Shown one piece after another: positions 25,479 to 33,937 of a stretch of 64,000 nucleotides of DNA; the first letter of the stretch is position 1, and every line of letters begins with the position of its first letter. The position numbers and the translations under genes are program-made. Source of the DNA: Nostoc punctiforme NIES-2108 (GTDB taxonomy: Bacteria > Cyanobacteriota > Cyanobacteriia > Cyanobacteriales > Nostocaceae); NCBI GenBank assembly GCA_003326195.1, contig LXQE01000157.1, positions 21,890-85,889 on the forward strand. Reading direction: 5' to 3'. Below the pieces are notes generated by a model that made no database searches, had not been told where the DNA came from, and saw only the letters and a list, made by a program, of their open reading frames with translations.

Positions 25479-25913
25479 ATGCCAAGTTTTACCTTAATCT
25501 GGCTTCTGGCAGGAGCAGTTTTGTGTTTAACAGAACTGTTTTTACCATCGGCGTTTGTCGCCTTCATGATGGGAATTAGCGCTTTTGTGGTGGCGCTGCT
25601 GTCTGGAGTGGGTATGGGAAGTGTATGGTTGCAAATTGTGGTTTGGCTCTTGCTTTCCACAGTTCTAATCGTACTTTCTCGTCGGTTTTTGCAACCAAGA
25701 CAACGCAAATCAAAAATTCGGGATGCAGTCACAGCTGAAACCTTAACAGAAATTCTGCCTGGGAAAACAGGGCGGGTGCGGTATGAGGGAAATTCTTGGC
25801 AAGCAAGATGTGACGATGACAAATTTACCATACCACCACATCAAAGAGTTTATGTGGTTAGGAGGGAAGGTACTACTTTGATTGTTGTACCGGAAAATTT
25901 GTTGAATTCTTAA
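25479..25913 (+). CDS. NfeD-family membrane protein
   Basis: A 144-residue short NfeD protein. Two or three hydrophobic helices (residues about 5-70: IWLLAGAVLCLTELFLPSAF, then GVGMGSVWLQIVVWLL) precede a C-terminal OB-fold domain (GKTGRVRYEGNSWQARC...VYVVRREGTTLIVVPEN). NfeD proteins partner with SPFH/stomatin proteins in membrane microdomains, and such a gene follows 114 bp downstream on the same strand, the classical pairing. The ATG at 25479 fits the hydrophobic start. Confidence 0.93.
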   Translation: MPSFTLIWLLAGAVLCLTELFLPSAFVAFMMGISAFVVALLSGVGMGSVWLQIVVWLLLSTVLIVLSRRFLQPRQRKSKIRDAVTAETLTEILPGKTGRVRYEGNSWQARCDDDKFTIPPHQRVYVVRREGTTLIVVPENLLNS

Positions 25914-26027
25914 GTATTTGTTATTTGTCATTTGTCATTTGTCAAAATTCAATAGTTTTTCTGACTCTACTTCCTCATTCACCTTCTCCACTCCGCACTC
26001 TCTTTATTAAAAATTAGGAGATTCACA

Positions 26028-27035
26028 ATGGAACAGTTCTTTTTACTAGTATTTTTAGCTCTTGGTGGTTCTGCTGTGGCCGGTTCTGTGAAAGTCATCA
26101 ATCAGGGCAATCAAGCTTTGGTCGAAAGATTGGGTAGTTATAACAAAAAACTGGAACCAGGACTAAATTTTGTCGTTCCTTTCCTAGATAAAGTTGTTTA
26201 CCGAGAAACTATCAAAGAAAAAGTCTTAGATATTCCTCCTCAACAGTGCATCACCCGTGACAACGTTGGTATTGAGGTAGATGCAGTGTTTTACTGGCGC
26301 ATTGTGGATATGGAAAAAGCCTGGTATAGGGTAGAAAATCTCCAGTCGGCAATGGTAAATATGGTGCTGACTCAAATTCGCGCCGAAATGGGACAACTAG
26401 AGTTGGATCAAACCTTTACTGCTCGTTCCCACATCAGTGAGCTTTTATTACAGGATTTGGATGTTGCTACCGATCCTTGGGGTGTGAAAGTGACACGGGT
26501 AGAACTGCGAGATATTATTCCGTCTCAGGCAGTGCGAGAATCGATGGAATTGCAAATGTCAGCAGAACGACGCAAACGGGCAGCAATTTTAACTTCTGAG
26601 GGTGAACGCGAAGCTGCTGTCAATAGCGCCAGAGGTAAAGCTGAGGCGCAAATATTGGATGCGGAAGCTCGTCAAAAATCGACAATTCTGCAAGCAGAAG
26701 CTGAACAAAAGTCGCTCGTTCTGAAAGCTCAAGCAGAACGTCAGCAGCAGGTTTTGAAAGCCCAAGCGATCGCAGAATCAGCAGAAATTATTGCCCAAAA
26801 ACTCCAGACGAATCCCAATGCCAATAAAGCAGTGGAAGTACTGTTTGCCTTGGGTTATTTGGATATGGGCGCGACAATTGGTAGAAGCGATAGCAGCAAG
26901 GTCTTATTTATAGATCCGCGTACTATTCCTGCTGCTTTCGAGGGTATGCGTTCCGTTATCTCAAATGGTCAGATTGATTCTAACGATTTGTTTTCTAAGC
27001 AAATCCCAGGATTAGAAAATAACCGCCCTAGTTAG
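26028..27035 (+). CDS. SPFH/Band 7 (stomatin-like, paraslipin) protein
   Basis: A 335-residue protein with a short N-terminal membrane segment (FFLLVFLALGGSAVAG), then the SPFH domain (VINQGNQALVERLGSY, LEPGLNFVVPFLDKV, CITRDNVGIEVDAVFYWRI, VTRVELRDIIPSQAVRESMELQMSAERRKRA) and an Ala/Glu/Lys/Gln-rich coiled coil (about 180-255). The RAAILTSEGEREA signature is shared by QmcA, stomatin and paraslipin. It forms oligomeric membrane scaffolds. The NfeD gene immediately upstream supports functional pairing. AGGAG precedes the ATG. Confidence 0.94.
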   Translation: MEQFFLLVFLALGGSAVAGSVKVINQGNQALVERLGSYNKKLEPGLNFVVPFLDKVVYRETIKEKVLDIPPQQCITRDNVGIEVDAVFYWRIVDMEKAWYRVENLQSAMVNMVLTQIRAEMGQLELDQTFTARSHISELLLQDLDVATDPWGVKVTRVELRDIIPSQAVRESMELQMSAERRKRAAILTSEGEREAAVNSARGKAEAQILDAEARQKSTILQAEAEQKSLVLKAQAERQQQVLKAQAIAESAEIIAQKLQTNPNANKAVEVLFALGYLDMGATIGRSDSSKVLFIDPRTIPAAFEGMRSVISNGQIDSNDLFSKQIPGLENNRPS

Positions 27036-27083
27036 GAATGGGGAGTAGCATTGATGTCAACTTAAGTTAAAACCCTTTCCAAA

Positions 27084-27114
27084 TCTCGTTCCCAGTCTCA
27101 GACTGGGAACGAGA
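27084..27114. repeat. 15-bp stem inverted repeat after the SPFH gene
   Basis: TCTCGTTCCCAGTCT and its exact complement are separated by one base. It resembles a dispersed cyanobacterial palindrome and may also serve to end transcription, though no T-run follows. Confidence 0.7.
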
Positions 27115-27165
27115 CAATTACAATTATCTACTGACAATATTTTTTCAGCTATTCCTTCTCATAAT

Positions 27166-27588
27166 TCACCCATAGAGCTTAACTTCGCTAAAATCGGCAT
27201 TATCGAAGTTGACATCAGTCAGGTCGCAGTCTTCAAAGGTGGATTGCCACAGATCAGCTTGATTCCAGATAGTATTGCTAAAGTTGCAGCGAAGGAAGAC
27301 GCAACTACTTTCATTGTTAATTCCAGTAAAGTCGGAACCACTAAAATCGGCTTCTTGCCAACTACAATGGTCGCCCCAAAGAGTATTTCGCAGATTAGCT
27401 TTCCTCAAAATAGCACCACTAAGGTCAATAATGAGGATGGAACCCTCCAGGTTGATGTTACAGAGGTCAACACCTCTCATCAATCCTTCACGGGAGTCCT
27501 CAATGATAACTTTGGTGAAATCTCGCTCTCCAGCAGCATATCTACTCAACAATTCTTCAACAGTAATTCTTTGTCTTTTGACCTTCAT
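27166..27588 (-). CDS. Pentapeptide-repeat protein
   Basis: A 140-residue protein. After a short helical N-terminus (VEELLSRYAAGERDFTKV) the sequence follows the A(D/N)LxX five-residue rhythm (VDLCNINLEGSILIIDLSGAILRKANLRNT, then EADFSGSDFTG, CNFSNTIWNQADLWQSTFEDCDLTDVNFDNADF), which folds into a right-handed square beta helix. No signal peptide or fused enzyme domain is present. It is oriented convergently with the SPFH gene. Function cannot be inferred; such proteins are very abundant in cyanobacteria. Confidence 0.88.
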   Translation of the reverse strand: MKVKRQRITVEELLSRYAAGERDFTKVIIEDSREGLMRGVDLCNINLEGSILIIDLSGAILRKANLRNTLWGDHCSWQEADFSGSDFTGINNESSCVFLRCNFSNTIWNQADLWQSTFEDCDLTDVNFDNADFSEVKLYG

Positions 27589-27710
27589 TTTTCAACACCA
27601 TTACTCGCTTTGGTTCGGACGGTAGCACTATAGCTAGTGATATCGGTGAAGCCCTTATGTATTAAATTTTCAAACCCCGTTAAAATATAGTTAATCTTAG
27701 ATAGTTTCCA

Positions 27711-28058
27711 ATGACAGCCCAAGAGTTAGAAACACAGTTACTATCCCTAACACCAGCCCAAAAAGTGGAAGCAATTCGCATCTTAACCCAAGGTATTAGT
27801 AGCAACAATGATGGAATTACCAAAACCCCTGGTGTAATGGGTGCTGATGCTTGTATTGCCGGAACACGCATTCCTATTTGGTTGTTGGTAAGTTATCGAC
27901 GACAAGGTGCTAAAGATGCTGATATTCTAGATCAATATCCTCAACTTAGCGCAGCTAACTTGGTAACAGCATGGCTTTATGCTGAAGCATTCCCTGACGA
28001 AATTGATACTACTATTCGCGAACAAGAACAAGCTGATGCAATTTTAGATGCTTCTTAA
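27711..28058 (+). CDS. DUF433 antitoxin-like protein
   Basis: A 115-residue protein. The C-terminal half is a DUF433 winged-helix-like domain (TPGVMGADACIAGTRIPIWLLVSYRRQGAKDADILDQYPQLS...LVTAWLYAEAF). DUF433 proteins commonly act as antitoxins to DUF5615 PIN-like toxins encoded directly downstream, and exactly such a gene begins 17 bp after this stop. The N-terminal part (ELETQLLSLTPAQKVEAIRIL) is helical. The toxin is frameshifted here, so this may now be an orphan antitoxin. Confidence 0.9.
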   Translation: MTAQELETQLLSLTPAQKVEAIRILTQGISSNNDGITKTPGVMGADACIAGTRIPIWLLVSYRRQGAKDADILDQYPQLSAANLVTAWLYAEAFPDEIDTTIREQEQADAILDAS

Positions 28059-28074
28059 AATATCCTGTTGATGT

Positions 28075-28420
28075 ATGGCAAGGTTGTTAGCAGATGAGCA
28101 ATTTCCGCGTAAATCGGTAGAATTATTACGTAGTTTTGGACATGATGTTATCACCATACAAGAAGCGGGCAAAGCCGGAATTTCTGATGATATGGTGTTA
28201 GAGTTTGCGATATTAGAAAATCGGGCTGTATTAACCATTAATCGTCGTGATTTTTTAAAATTGCATTAAGATTAAACCCGAACATACTGGGATAATTGCC
28301 TGCAAAGATGATTTAGATTGGAATCGATTAGCAACAAATATTGATGCAGTGATTTCTACGGAATCAACATTAACAGGAAAAGTTATTCGCGTTAATCGAT
28401 TTTCTTCTACAACGCTATAA
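28075..28420 (+). pseudogene. DUF5615 PIN-like toxin, frameshifted
   Basis: The first 64 codons (MARLLADEQFPRKSVELLRS...AVLTINRRDFLKLH) match a DUF5615 toxin N-terminal half, with D7, E8 and D59 as likely metal ligands, and then stop at TAA 28267-28269. Shifting by one base at the stop restores a second half: KIKPEHTGIIACKDD...GKVIRVNRFSSTTL, ending at 28420, which is the expected C-terminal half of the family. A single extra T after LH explains both stops. The full ancestral product would be about 114 residues. Confidence 0.82.
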
Positions 28421-28556
28421 ACTTTATGCGTGACCTATTTGATAAAATTACAATGGCTACTGAAAAGAATACGATGTCTATGAAGGGCTACGCGTATGCA
28501 CGACTCGTCCCATTCTTCTCATAATGAAATAATCAAGTTTTGATAAGTTGTAAATT

Positions 28557-29126
28557 ATGACCTTATCTATTGAGCCAACCACAGCACTAAATGTAGAAGA
28601 GTTCTTAAAACTACCAGAAACAAAGCCAGCAAGTGAGTATTTTAATGGGCAAATCTCTCAAAAACCTATGCCACAAGGAGTACACAGTGCTTTACAAATT
28701 GAATTAGCTTCTGCCATAAATCAAGTTGCAAAACTACAAAAATTAGCTTACGCCTTTCCTGAATTACGCTGCACATTTCAAGGTCGTTCCATAGTACCAG
28801 ATATAGCCGTTTTTGAATGGCAAAGAATTCCATTGCTGCCTAATGGAAAAATTACAAATAAATTTGAAATTCCCCCAGATTGGATAATTGAAATCCTCTC
28901 ACCGGAACAATCACCTAACCGAGTTATCAGCAAAATTACATTTTCTATTCAAAATGGAGCAAAGCTAGGTTGGTTGCTCGATTCTGCTGATGAGTCAATC
29001 ATGATTTTTGAACCAAATAAATTACCAGAATTAAAAGAAAAGCAAGATATTTTACCAGTTTTGAGTGTTTTAGGAAATTGGCAATTAACAGTTGCAGATG
29101 TATTTAGTTGGTTAAGTTTTGTTTGA
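28557..29126 (+). CDS. Uma2-family (DUF820) restriction-endonuclease-fold protein
   Basis: A 189-residue protein of the very abundant cyanobacterial Uma2 family with a PD-(D/E)XK nuclease fold. Landmarks: MTLSIEPTTALNVEEFLKLPETKPASEY-like opening, QGRSIVPDIAVFEW with the catalytic Asp, WIIEILSPEQSPNRV with the Glu, and GAKLGWLLDSADESIMIF. Members proliferate near toxin-antitoxin genes and transposable elements; here it follows the DUF433/DUF5615 pair. Substrate is unknown. Confidence 0.92.
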   Translation: MTLSIEPTTALNVEEFLKLPETKPASEYFNGQISQKPMPQGVHSALQIELASAINQVAKLQKLAYAFPELRCTFQGRSIVPDIAVFEWQRIPLLPNGKITNKFEIPPDWIIEILSPEQSPNRVISKITFSIQNGAKLGWLLDSADESIMIFEPNKLPELKEKQDILPVLSVLGNWQLTVADVFSWLSFV

Positions 29127-29223
29127 ATAAAGCAGTTTCTGCCCAATACAAAGGAGCGATAACGCTTGTATCTAAATAAATCAAAGACGTTCCTCTGTAC
29201 GTCCATTTATAGCATTGGTATGA

Positions 29224-29634
29224 TTATTGACCAATCTCAGTACCTTGATTCACCTGGCATTGACTGCACAACCCAAAAAACTCTAGGGTGTGGTAAAAAA
29301 CTTTAAACTTATGGCTTGATTCTAATTGGTTTTCTAAGTCATGAACTGGGCATTGATTAATCGGAATTGAGACACCACATTGCAAGCAAGTAAGGTGGTG
29401 TTTATCTTGCTGCGCTAGGCTATAGAGGGCTTCACCGTTAGCCAAATTCCGCACTTGTACCATGCCTTCTAGTTTTAAGGCTTCTAGAGAACGGTAAACT
29501 GTTGCTAAACCCATGCTCTGATTTGTATTACGTAGTTCTACGTAAATATCTTGGGCGGAAATGCCTTTTTTGATAGTTTTCAGCAGGTTGAAAATACGCT
29601 CTTGACTGCGGGTGCGTATAGCTCTCATAGACAA
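29224..29634 (-). CDS. Fur-family metal/peroxide-responsive repressor
   Basis: A 136-residue Fur-superfamily protein: an N-terminal winged helix (RSQERIFNLLKTIKKGISAQDIYVELRNTNQSMGLATVYRSLEAL) and a C-terminal metal-binding part (DKHHLTCLQCG, then GLCSQC) with two CxxC pairs forming the structural zinc site. Nostoc-type cyanobacteria have three paralogues (FurA, FurB/Zur, FurC/PerR); the short length and histidine-poor tail fit Zur or PerR types better than FurA, but I cannot assign it. It is divergent from purS with 139 bp between. Confidence 0.9.
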   Translation of the reverse strand: MSMRAIRTRSQERIFNLLKTIKKGISAQDIYVELRNTNQSMGLATVYRSLEALKLEGMVQVRNLANGEALYSLAQQDKHHLTCLQCGVSIPINQCPVHDLENQLESSHKFKVFYHTLEFFGLCSQCQVNQGTEIGQ

Positions 29635-29773
29635 TTATTTAAGTATGCCACTGTAGTTTGAAGCTGTTAGATGAGCTAATCGATCGATTAACTTTAACCG
29701 CTTCGTAATCTTATTTTCACTCAGTTGGAACAGAAAGTTATAGTATAGCGATCGCAGCATTCAGCAAAAGCCC

Positions 29774-30052
29774 GTGCAAACCAAGTATCTAGCCAAAATT
29801 TTCGTGACCCTTCGTCCTTCAGTTTTAGACCCCGCTGGTGTGGCAGTACAATCCGGTCTTAAGCAACTGGGATACGATAACGTTGACCAGGTGCGGATTG
29901 GCAAGTACATTGAACTCACCATCACCTCAACTGAAGAGAAAAAAGCGCGTAAAGACCTTGATACCATTTGTGACCAAATGCTATCAAATCCCGTAATTGA
30001 AAATTACCGCTTTGAATTAATTGAGGTCGAAACTCAAACTGGGGTATTTTAG
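29774..30052 (+). CDS. purS: Phosphoribosylformylglycinamidine synthase subunit PurS
   Basis: A 92-residue protein with the PurS pattern KIFVTLRPSVLDPAGVAVQSGLKQLGYDNVDQVRIGKYIEL and a C-terminal CDQMLSNPVIENYRFELIEV. It is the small bridging subunit of the three-part FGAM synthase (PurS-PurQ-PurL) in purine synthesis. The start is GTG at 29774. purQ follows 118 bp downstream; purL is not in the window. Confidence 0.96.
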   Translation: MQTKYLAKIFVTLRPSVLDPAGVAVQSGLKQLGYDNVDQVRIGKYIELTITSTEEKKARKDLDTICDQMLSNPVIENYRFELIEVETQTGVF

Positions 30053-30160
30053 GGATTGGGCATGGGGCATTGGGCATGGGGCATCAATAGTACTTCTTCT
30101 CCTGCCTCCTCTGCCTCCCCTGCTCCCCCTGCTCCCCCTGCTCCCCTGCTCCTCGCTCCC
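30050..30160. repeat. STRR (GGGCATT/GGGGCAT) and polypyrimidine tract
   Basis: Between purS and purQ, five ATTGGGC/ATGGGGC heptamers (30050-30083) are followed by a nearly pure C/T tract of CCTGCCTCC and CCCCTGCTC units (about 30100-30160). Confidence 0.85.
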
Positions 30161-30170
30161 CTAACTAATC

Positions 30171-30842
30171 ATGAAATTCGGTGTTGTTGTTTTTCCCGGT
30201 TCTAATTGCGATCGCGATGTTGCTTATGTAACCAGAGATTTACTGGGCCAACCAACGCGGATGGTTTGGCATCAAGAAACAGATATTGCTGATTTGGATG
30301 TCGTGATTATTCCTGGTGGCTTTAGTTACGGGGATTATCTGCGCTGTGGTGCGATCGCACGTTTTTCACCCGTGATGCAACAGGTTGTAGAACACGCTCA
30401 AAAGGGTAAGTTTGTCCTCGGTATTTGCAATGGCTTTCAGGTATTAACTGAAGCTGGACTTTTGCCAGGAGTGTTAACCAGAAACCGGGATTTACATTTT
30501 ATTTGCGATCGCGTCCCCTTGAAAGTTGAGCGTACTAATCTATGGACGCACGCTTATACAACTGGTGAAGTTATCACTTTGCCCATTGCCCACGGAGAGG
30601 GGCGATTCTACGCTGATGCAGCCACTCTCGCAGAAATTGAAGATAACGGGCAAGTCATATTTCGCTATGAAGGGGAGAATCCCAACGGTTCACTGAACAA
30701 CATTGCCGGGATTAGCGATCGCCGGGGTAATGTGTTGGGAATGATGCCGCACCCAGAAAGGGCATCAGACGCAATGCTAGGGGGTAGTGATGGCTTGAGG
30801 TTGTTTCAAGGCTTACTAGAGAAAGTAGCGGCATTAGCGTAG
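30171..30842 (+). CDS. purQ: Phosphoribosylformylglycinamidine synthase subunit PurQ (glutaminase)
   Basis: A 223-residue class I glutamine amidotransferase. The opening is KFGVVVFPGSNCDRD, the oxyanion region IPGGFSYGDYLRCGAIA, the nucleophile Cys in GICNGFQVL, and the His/Glu of the triad in MMPHPERASD. It releases ammonia for PurL in the fourth step of purine synthesis. It lies downstream of purS on the same strand, and a good terminator follows. Confidence 0.97.
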   Translation: MKFGVVVFPGSNCDRDVAYVTRDLLGQPTRMVWHQETDIADLDVVIIPGGFSYGDYLRCGAIARFSPVMQQVVEHAQKGKFVLGICNGFQVLTEAGLLPGVLTRNRDLHFICDRVPLKVERTNLWTHAYTTGEVITLPIAHGEGRFYADAATLAEIEDNGQVIFRYEGENPNGSLNNIAGISDRRGNVLGMMPHPERASDAMLGGSDGLRLFQGLLEKVAALA

Positions 30843-30866
30843 AGCAGATAAGTTGTGCATTTTGCG

Positions 30867-30921
30867 ATCGCTGTCTGCAAGATAGACGAACATTCTTCTA
30901 CAGACAGCGATTTATTTTTTT
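30867..30921 (+). terminator. Rho-independent terminator after purQ
   Basis: An 11-bp perfect stem (ATCGCTGTCTG / CAGACAGCGAT) with a 23-nt loop is followed directly by TTATTTTTTT on the plus strand, 25 nt after the purQ stop. Confidence 0.85.
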
Positions 30922-30931
30922 GAGTGGGAAC

Positions 30932-31114
30932 TTTGAAGTATTTGTCACAACCAAACCACGACGCATTAAGGGTTTAAAGCTAGCGATGCCTACGGCGGGC
31001 TACGCTTACGCATCTCAGATTGTGGTAGAAAAACATCAGGGTAAAATTACTTGCCAATCTGAGTTAAATCGAAGCACAGAATTTGTAATCGCTCGATCGA
31101 TTTCTCATCCTTGA
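30932..31114 (+). pseudogene. Histidine-kinase ATPase-domain C-terminal remnant
   Basis: The frame reads FEVFVTTKP...GLKLAM, then an intrusive PTAGYAYA, then SQIVVEKHQGKITCQSELNRSTEFVIARSI. This matches the G-box end of HATPase_c domains (TTKPxGxGTGLGLxISxxIVxxHxGxI), with a small dispersed repeat (GGCGGGCTACGCTTACGCAT) lying inside the G-box. There is no kinase body upstream, only the purQ terminator. The fragment is non-functional. Confidence 0.7.
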
Positions 31115-31256
31115 GTTAGTAGCTTTTGAAATTTTATTCGTTCATTATGAAGCTTGCGTGTTCTAATCTTTTAGTAGACTTACAAAAGTCGGTGTACACA
31201 AAAAAACTTCCAGCCAGTTTTGGCAAGTTTTTGAGAACAAAGAGAGAAACAAACTT

Positions 31257-31781
31257 ATGGGACTTTTCGATCAAATTCTTGGTGCTGTCGCTAATCCCAA
31301 TCAACAGGGCAGCTTAGGTCAAATAGGAAGCATTGTTAATAGTGTACAGCAGTTGAGCGATCGCACAGGCGCAGATCCTTCTACCATCCAATCAGTTTTG
31401 TCAATTGTGGGTGGTCAAGTGCGTTCTGCTTTACAAGACAAACAAGCCACAGATGGTAATGAAGCCACGCAAAATTTAGTCAATCAATATGCTGGTACTT
31501 CTCCCAACCCCCAAGCCGTCAATTCGTTGTTTTCTCCCCAGATACAACAGCAAGTAGCTGAAGTTGCAGCCCAGCGTACTGGGTTGGATGCTGGTATAGT
31601 TCAACAATTGCTGCCTTTGGCAGTACCTTTGGTGCTAAAGTTTTTGCAATCAGGAGCCAATGCTCAAAATCCCCAAGCTGGTGGAAATCCTGTCCTAAAT
31701 TCCTTCTTGGATGCTGATGGTGATGGTGATGTCGATATCGCTGATGCCATCCAAATGGCTAGTCGGTATATGAGACAGTAA
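31257..31781 (+). CDS. DUF937-family protein
   Basis: A 174-residue protein: MGLFDQILGAVANPNQQGSLGQIGSIVNS, then IQSVLSIVGGQVRSALQ and IVQQLLPLAVPLVLKFLQSG, the DUF937 (YidB-like) pattern of amphipathic helices. The tail FLDADGDGDVDIADAIQMASRYM holds a DxDxDG-type loop resembling dockerin/EF-hand calcium-binding motifs. No signal peptide. Function unknown; DUF937 proteins are common in cyanobacteria. Confidence 0.85.
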   Translation: MGLFDQILGAVANPNQQGSLGQIGSIVNSVQQLSDRTGADPSTIQSVLSIVGGQVRSALQDKQATDGNEATQNLVNQYAGTSPNPQAVNSLFSPQIQQQVAEVAAQRTGLDAGIVQQLLPLAVPLVLKFLQSGANAQNPQAGGNPVLNSFLDADGDGDVDIADAIQMASRYMRQ

Positions 31782-31897
31782 CAGTTCTCCCCACTCCTTT
31801 CCGATAAACCAAACATCGGTAATTATACCTTGCTAGATTTTTAGCTAAGACATAGGCTGAAAACACGATCAATTTGTAAATATAAATCAGACAGTCT

Positions 31898-32452
31898 ATG
31901 TCTAAATTGTTTGACTGTATTACTGAAGAACTGCAAGACTTTATTGCTGCCCAACACCTTTTCTTTGTTGGCTCTGCACCTTTGAGTCCTACAGGTCATG
32001 TTAACCTGTCTCCTAAAGGTCAAGACTGCTTTCGTATTTTGTCTCCCAAGCGAGTAGGTTATGTAGACCTTACAGGTAGTGGTAACGAAACATCAGCCCA
32101 TTTGCAAGAAAATGGGCGGATAACCTTCATGTTTTGTGCCTTTCAAGAACCTGCGTGTATCTTGCGTCTTTACGGTCAAGGAACCACGATTTTACCAAGT
32201 TCTCCAGAGTGGGACTCGTTGTATTCTCTATTTTTGCCGATACCTGGAACTCGTCAAATTATCGTCGCTGACATTGACAAAATCCAGACTTCCTGTGGTT
32301 TTGGCGTACCACTCTATGAATATCAAGGTCAGCGCCAGACTCTAGTAAACTGGGCTACTAAAAAAGGTGAAGAGGGAGTTCGAGAATATCAACAGAAGAA
32401 AAATCTCGTCAGCATTGACGGTTTAGCGACACCACTGAGCCAATTACCCTAA
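31898..32452 (+). CDS. Pyridoxamine 5'-phosphate oxidase-family (FMN-binding split barrel) protein
   Basis: A 184-residue protein with the PNPOx-like pattern ITEELQDFIAAQHLFFVGSAPLSPTGHVNLSPKG, VGYVDLTGSGNETSAHLQENGRITFMFCAF and LRLYGQGT. These are small FMN- or F420/haem-binding split-barrel proteins. The family includes many uncharacterised oxidoreductases, so specific activity is not assigned. Complete and free-standing. Confidence 0.88.
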   Translation: MSKLFDCITEELQDFIAAQHLFFVGSAPLSPTGHVNLSPKGQDCFRILSPKRVGYVDLTGSGNETSAHLQENGRITFMFCAFQEPACILRLYGQGTTILPSSPEWDSLYSLFLPIPGTRQIIVADIDKIQTSCGFGVPLYEYQGQRQTLVNWATKKGEEGVREYQQKKNLVSIDGLATPLSQLP

Positions 32453-32493
32453 CTTTGCCTGATTGATTATTCTATTTATCCATATATTAGTGA

Positions 32494-33936
32494 TTAAAGT
32501 AAAGGAGTCAGCAATCGAGAGACTCTCACAGCTAACTTGAACCAAAAAGGTTTTTTATCGTACTCATTAAGATCGACAGCAACACAGACAGCTAAATCAT
32601 CCTCTAACATCTTTTTCACACTTTGGACAAACCCAGACTCGGTAACAAAACCCATAACTTCAAAATTTAGAGAAAAAGAGCGATTATCTAAGTTAACAGT
32701 TCCTACCCCTGCTAGATTTTCATCAATGACTATAACTTTCTGGTGCATAAATCCATTTTTGTAACGATACAATTTGATACCGATTTTTTCCATTTCGGTG
32801 TAGTAAGAGAAGGAACATAAATAAACAAATAAATGATCGGGTCGATTTGGTAAGAGAATTCGCACATCGACACCTCGCATTGCTGCCAGTTTTAAGGCTG
32901 ACAATGTTGCCTCATCCGGCACAAAATAGGGGCTAGCAATCCACAAGTGAGTTTGAGCTTGATTAATGAGTTCGACGAAAAAAAGCTTACAAGCTGGCAG
33001 ATGATCTGCGGGGCCTGTAGGAAGTATAAATACAGTTTGATTAATTTCCTGATTAATTTTTACCTGCCAGTTAACTTCGATAAGTTTTCGAGTCGCCCAA
33101 TACCAATCTCGCACAAAGGAGTTTTGTAGACTTTGTACACTTGGGCCTTCAAGCATGATATGGGTGTCGCGCCAAGGACTCAAGCGAGGATTTTTTCCTA
33201 AATATTCATCACCAATATTCAGTCCACCTACAAATGCTATTTCTCCATCCACTACCAAAATTTTCCGATGATTGCGAAAATTAAATTGGAACCGATTACC
33301 CTGACCTCTAGTGGTGTTAAATGCACTTACTGCAATTCCATGCTCTTGTAGAGATTGGATATAAGGGCGAGATAGTTTCTTGGAACCAATTTCATCGTAG
33401 AGAAAATAAATGCTTATTCCTTCCTTGGCTTTAGCAATCAACGCTTCTTTAAACTCATTACCTGATTGGTCATCGTTAACAGTATAGAATTGAAACAAAA
33501 TATAATTTGTCGCCGATGCAATCTTTTTCAGCATCGCTTCATAGGTTTGCTGACCATTAATCAGTAATTCGGCAGCATTCCCTGATGTGAAAGAAATGTC
33601 TGTAAAAGCCTCCGCTAAGGGTTGCAACTGGGCTAGATTATCTGGCGGTGCAACCTGAAATTTAATCAGTTCGCTATAAGTAGAATGAAAAATCTTATAG
33701 TGTTGTGCATAGACTGAGCGCAGTGTTTCAGCATATCCATGAAATTTAGTTCTTCCTAAAATCCAATACAATGGAATCGCTAGCCAGGGAAAGGTAATTA
33801 GAGAAATGCTCCAGGCAATTGCCCCTTGAGAAGAACGCACATTCATCACTGCATGGGCTGCATGTATAACTCCCACGAAATGAACAACAACTGTAGCTGT
33901 GCTAAAAATAGCGAGAACACCAGCATCTACAAGCAT
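32494..33936 (-). CDS. cls: Cardiolipin synthase (phospholipase D superfamily)
   Basis: A 480-residue protein. N-terminal hydrophobic segments (ATVVVHFVGVIHAAHAV and GAIAWSISLITFPWLAIPLYWILG) anchor it in the membrane. Two HKD motifs, HRKILVVDGEIAFVGGLNIGDEY and HQKVIVIDENLAGVGTVNLDNRS, each give the HxK...D catalytic set. The order of membrane helices followed by two PLD domains is that of bacterial Cls (ClsA type). The ATG lies one base after the TAA of the upstream EEP gene, so the two form an operon. Confidence 0.93.
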   Translation of the reverse strand: MLVDAGVLAIFSTATVVVHFVGVIHAAHAVMNVRSSQGAIAWSISLITFPWLAIPLYWILGRTKFHGYAETLRSVYAQHYKIFHSTYSELIKFQVAPPDNLAQLQPLAEAFTDISFTSGNAAELLINGQQTYEAMLKKIASATNYILFQFYTVNDDQSGNEFKEALIAKAKEGISIYFLYDEIGSKKLSRPYIQSLQEHGIAVSAFNTTRGQGNRFQFNFRNHRKILVVDGEIAFVGGLNIGDEYLGKNPRLSPWRDTHIMLEGPSVQSLQNSFVRDWYWATRKLIEVNWQVKINQEINQTVFILPTGPADHLPACKLFFVELINQAQTHLWIASPYFVPDEATLSALKLAAMRGVDVRILLPNRPDHLFVYLCSFSYYTEMEKIGIKLYRYKNGFMHQKVIVIDENLAGVGTVNLDNRSFSLNFEVMGFVTESGFVQSVKKMLEDDLAVCVAVDLNEYDKKPFWFKLAVRVSRLLTPLL

Positions 33937-33937
33937 C

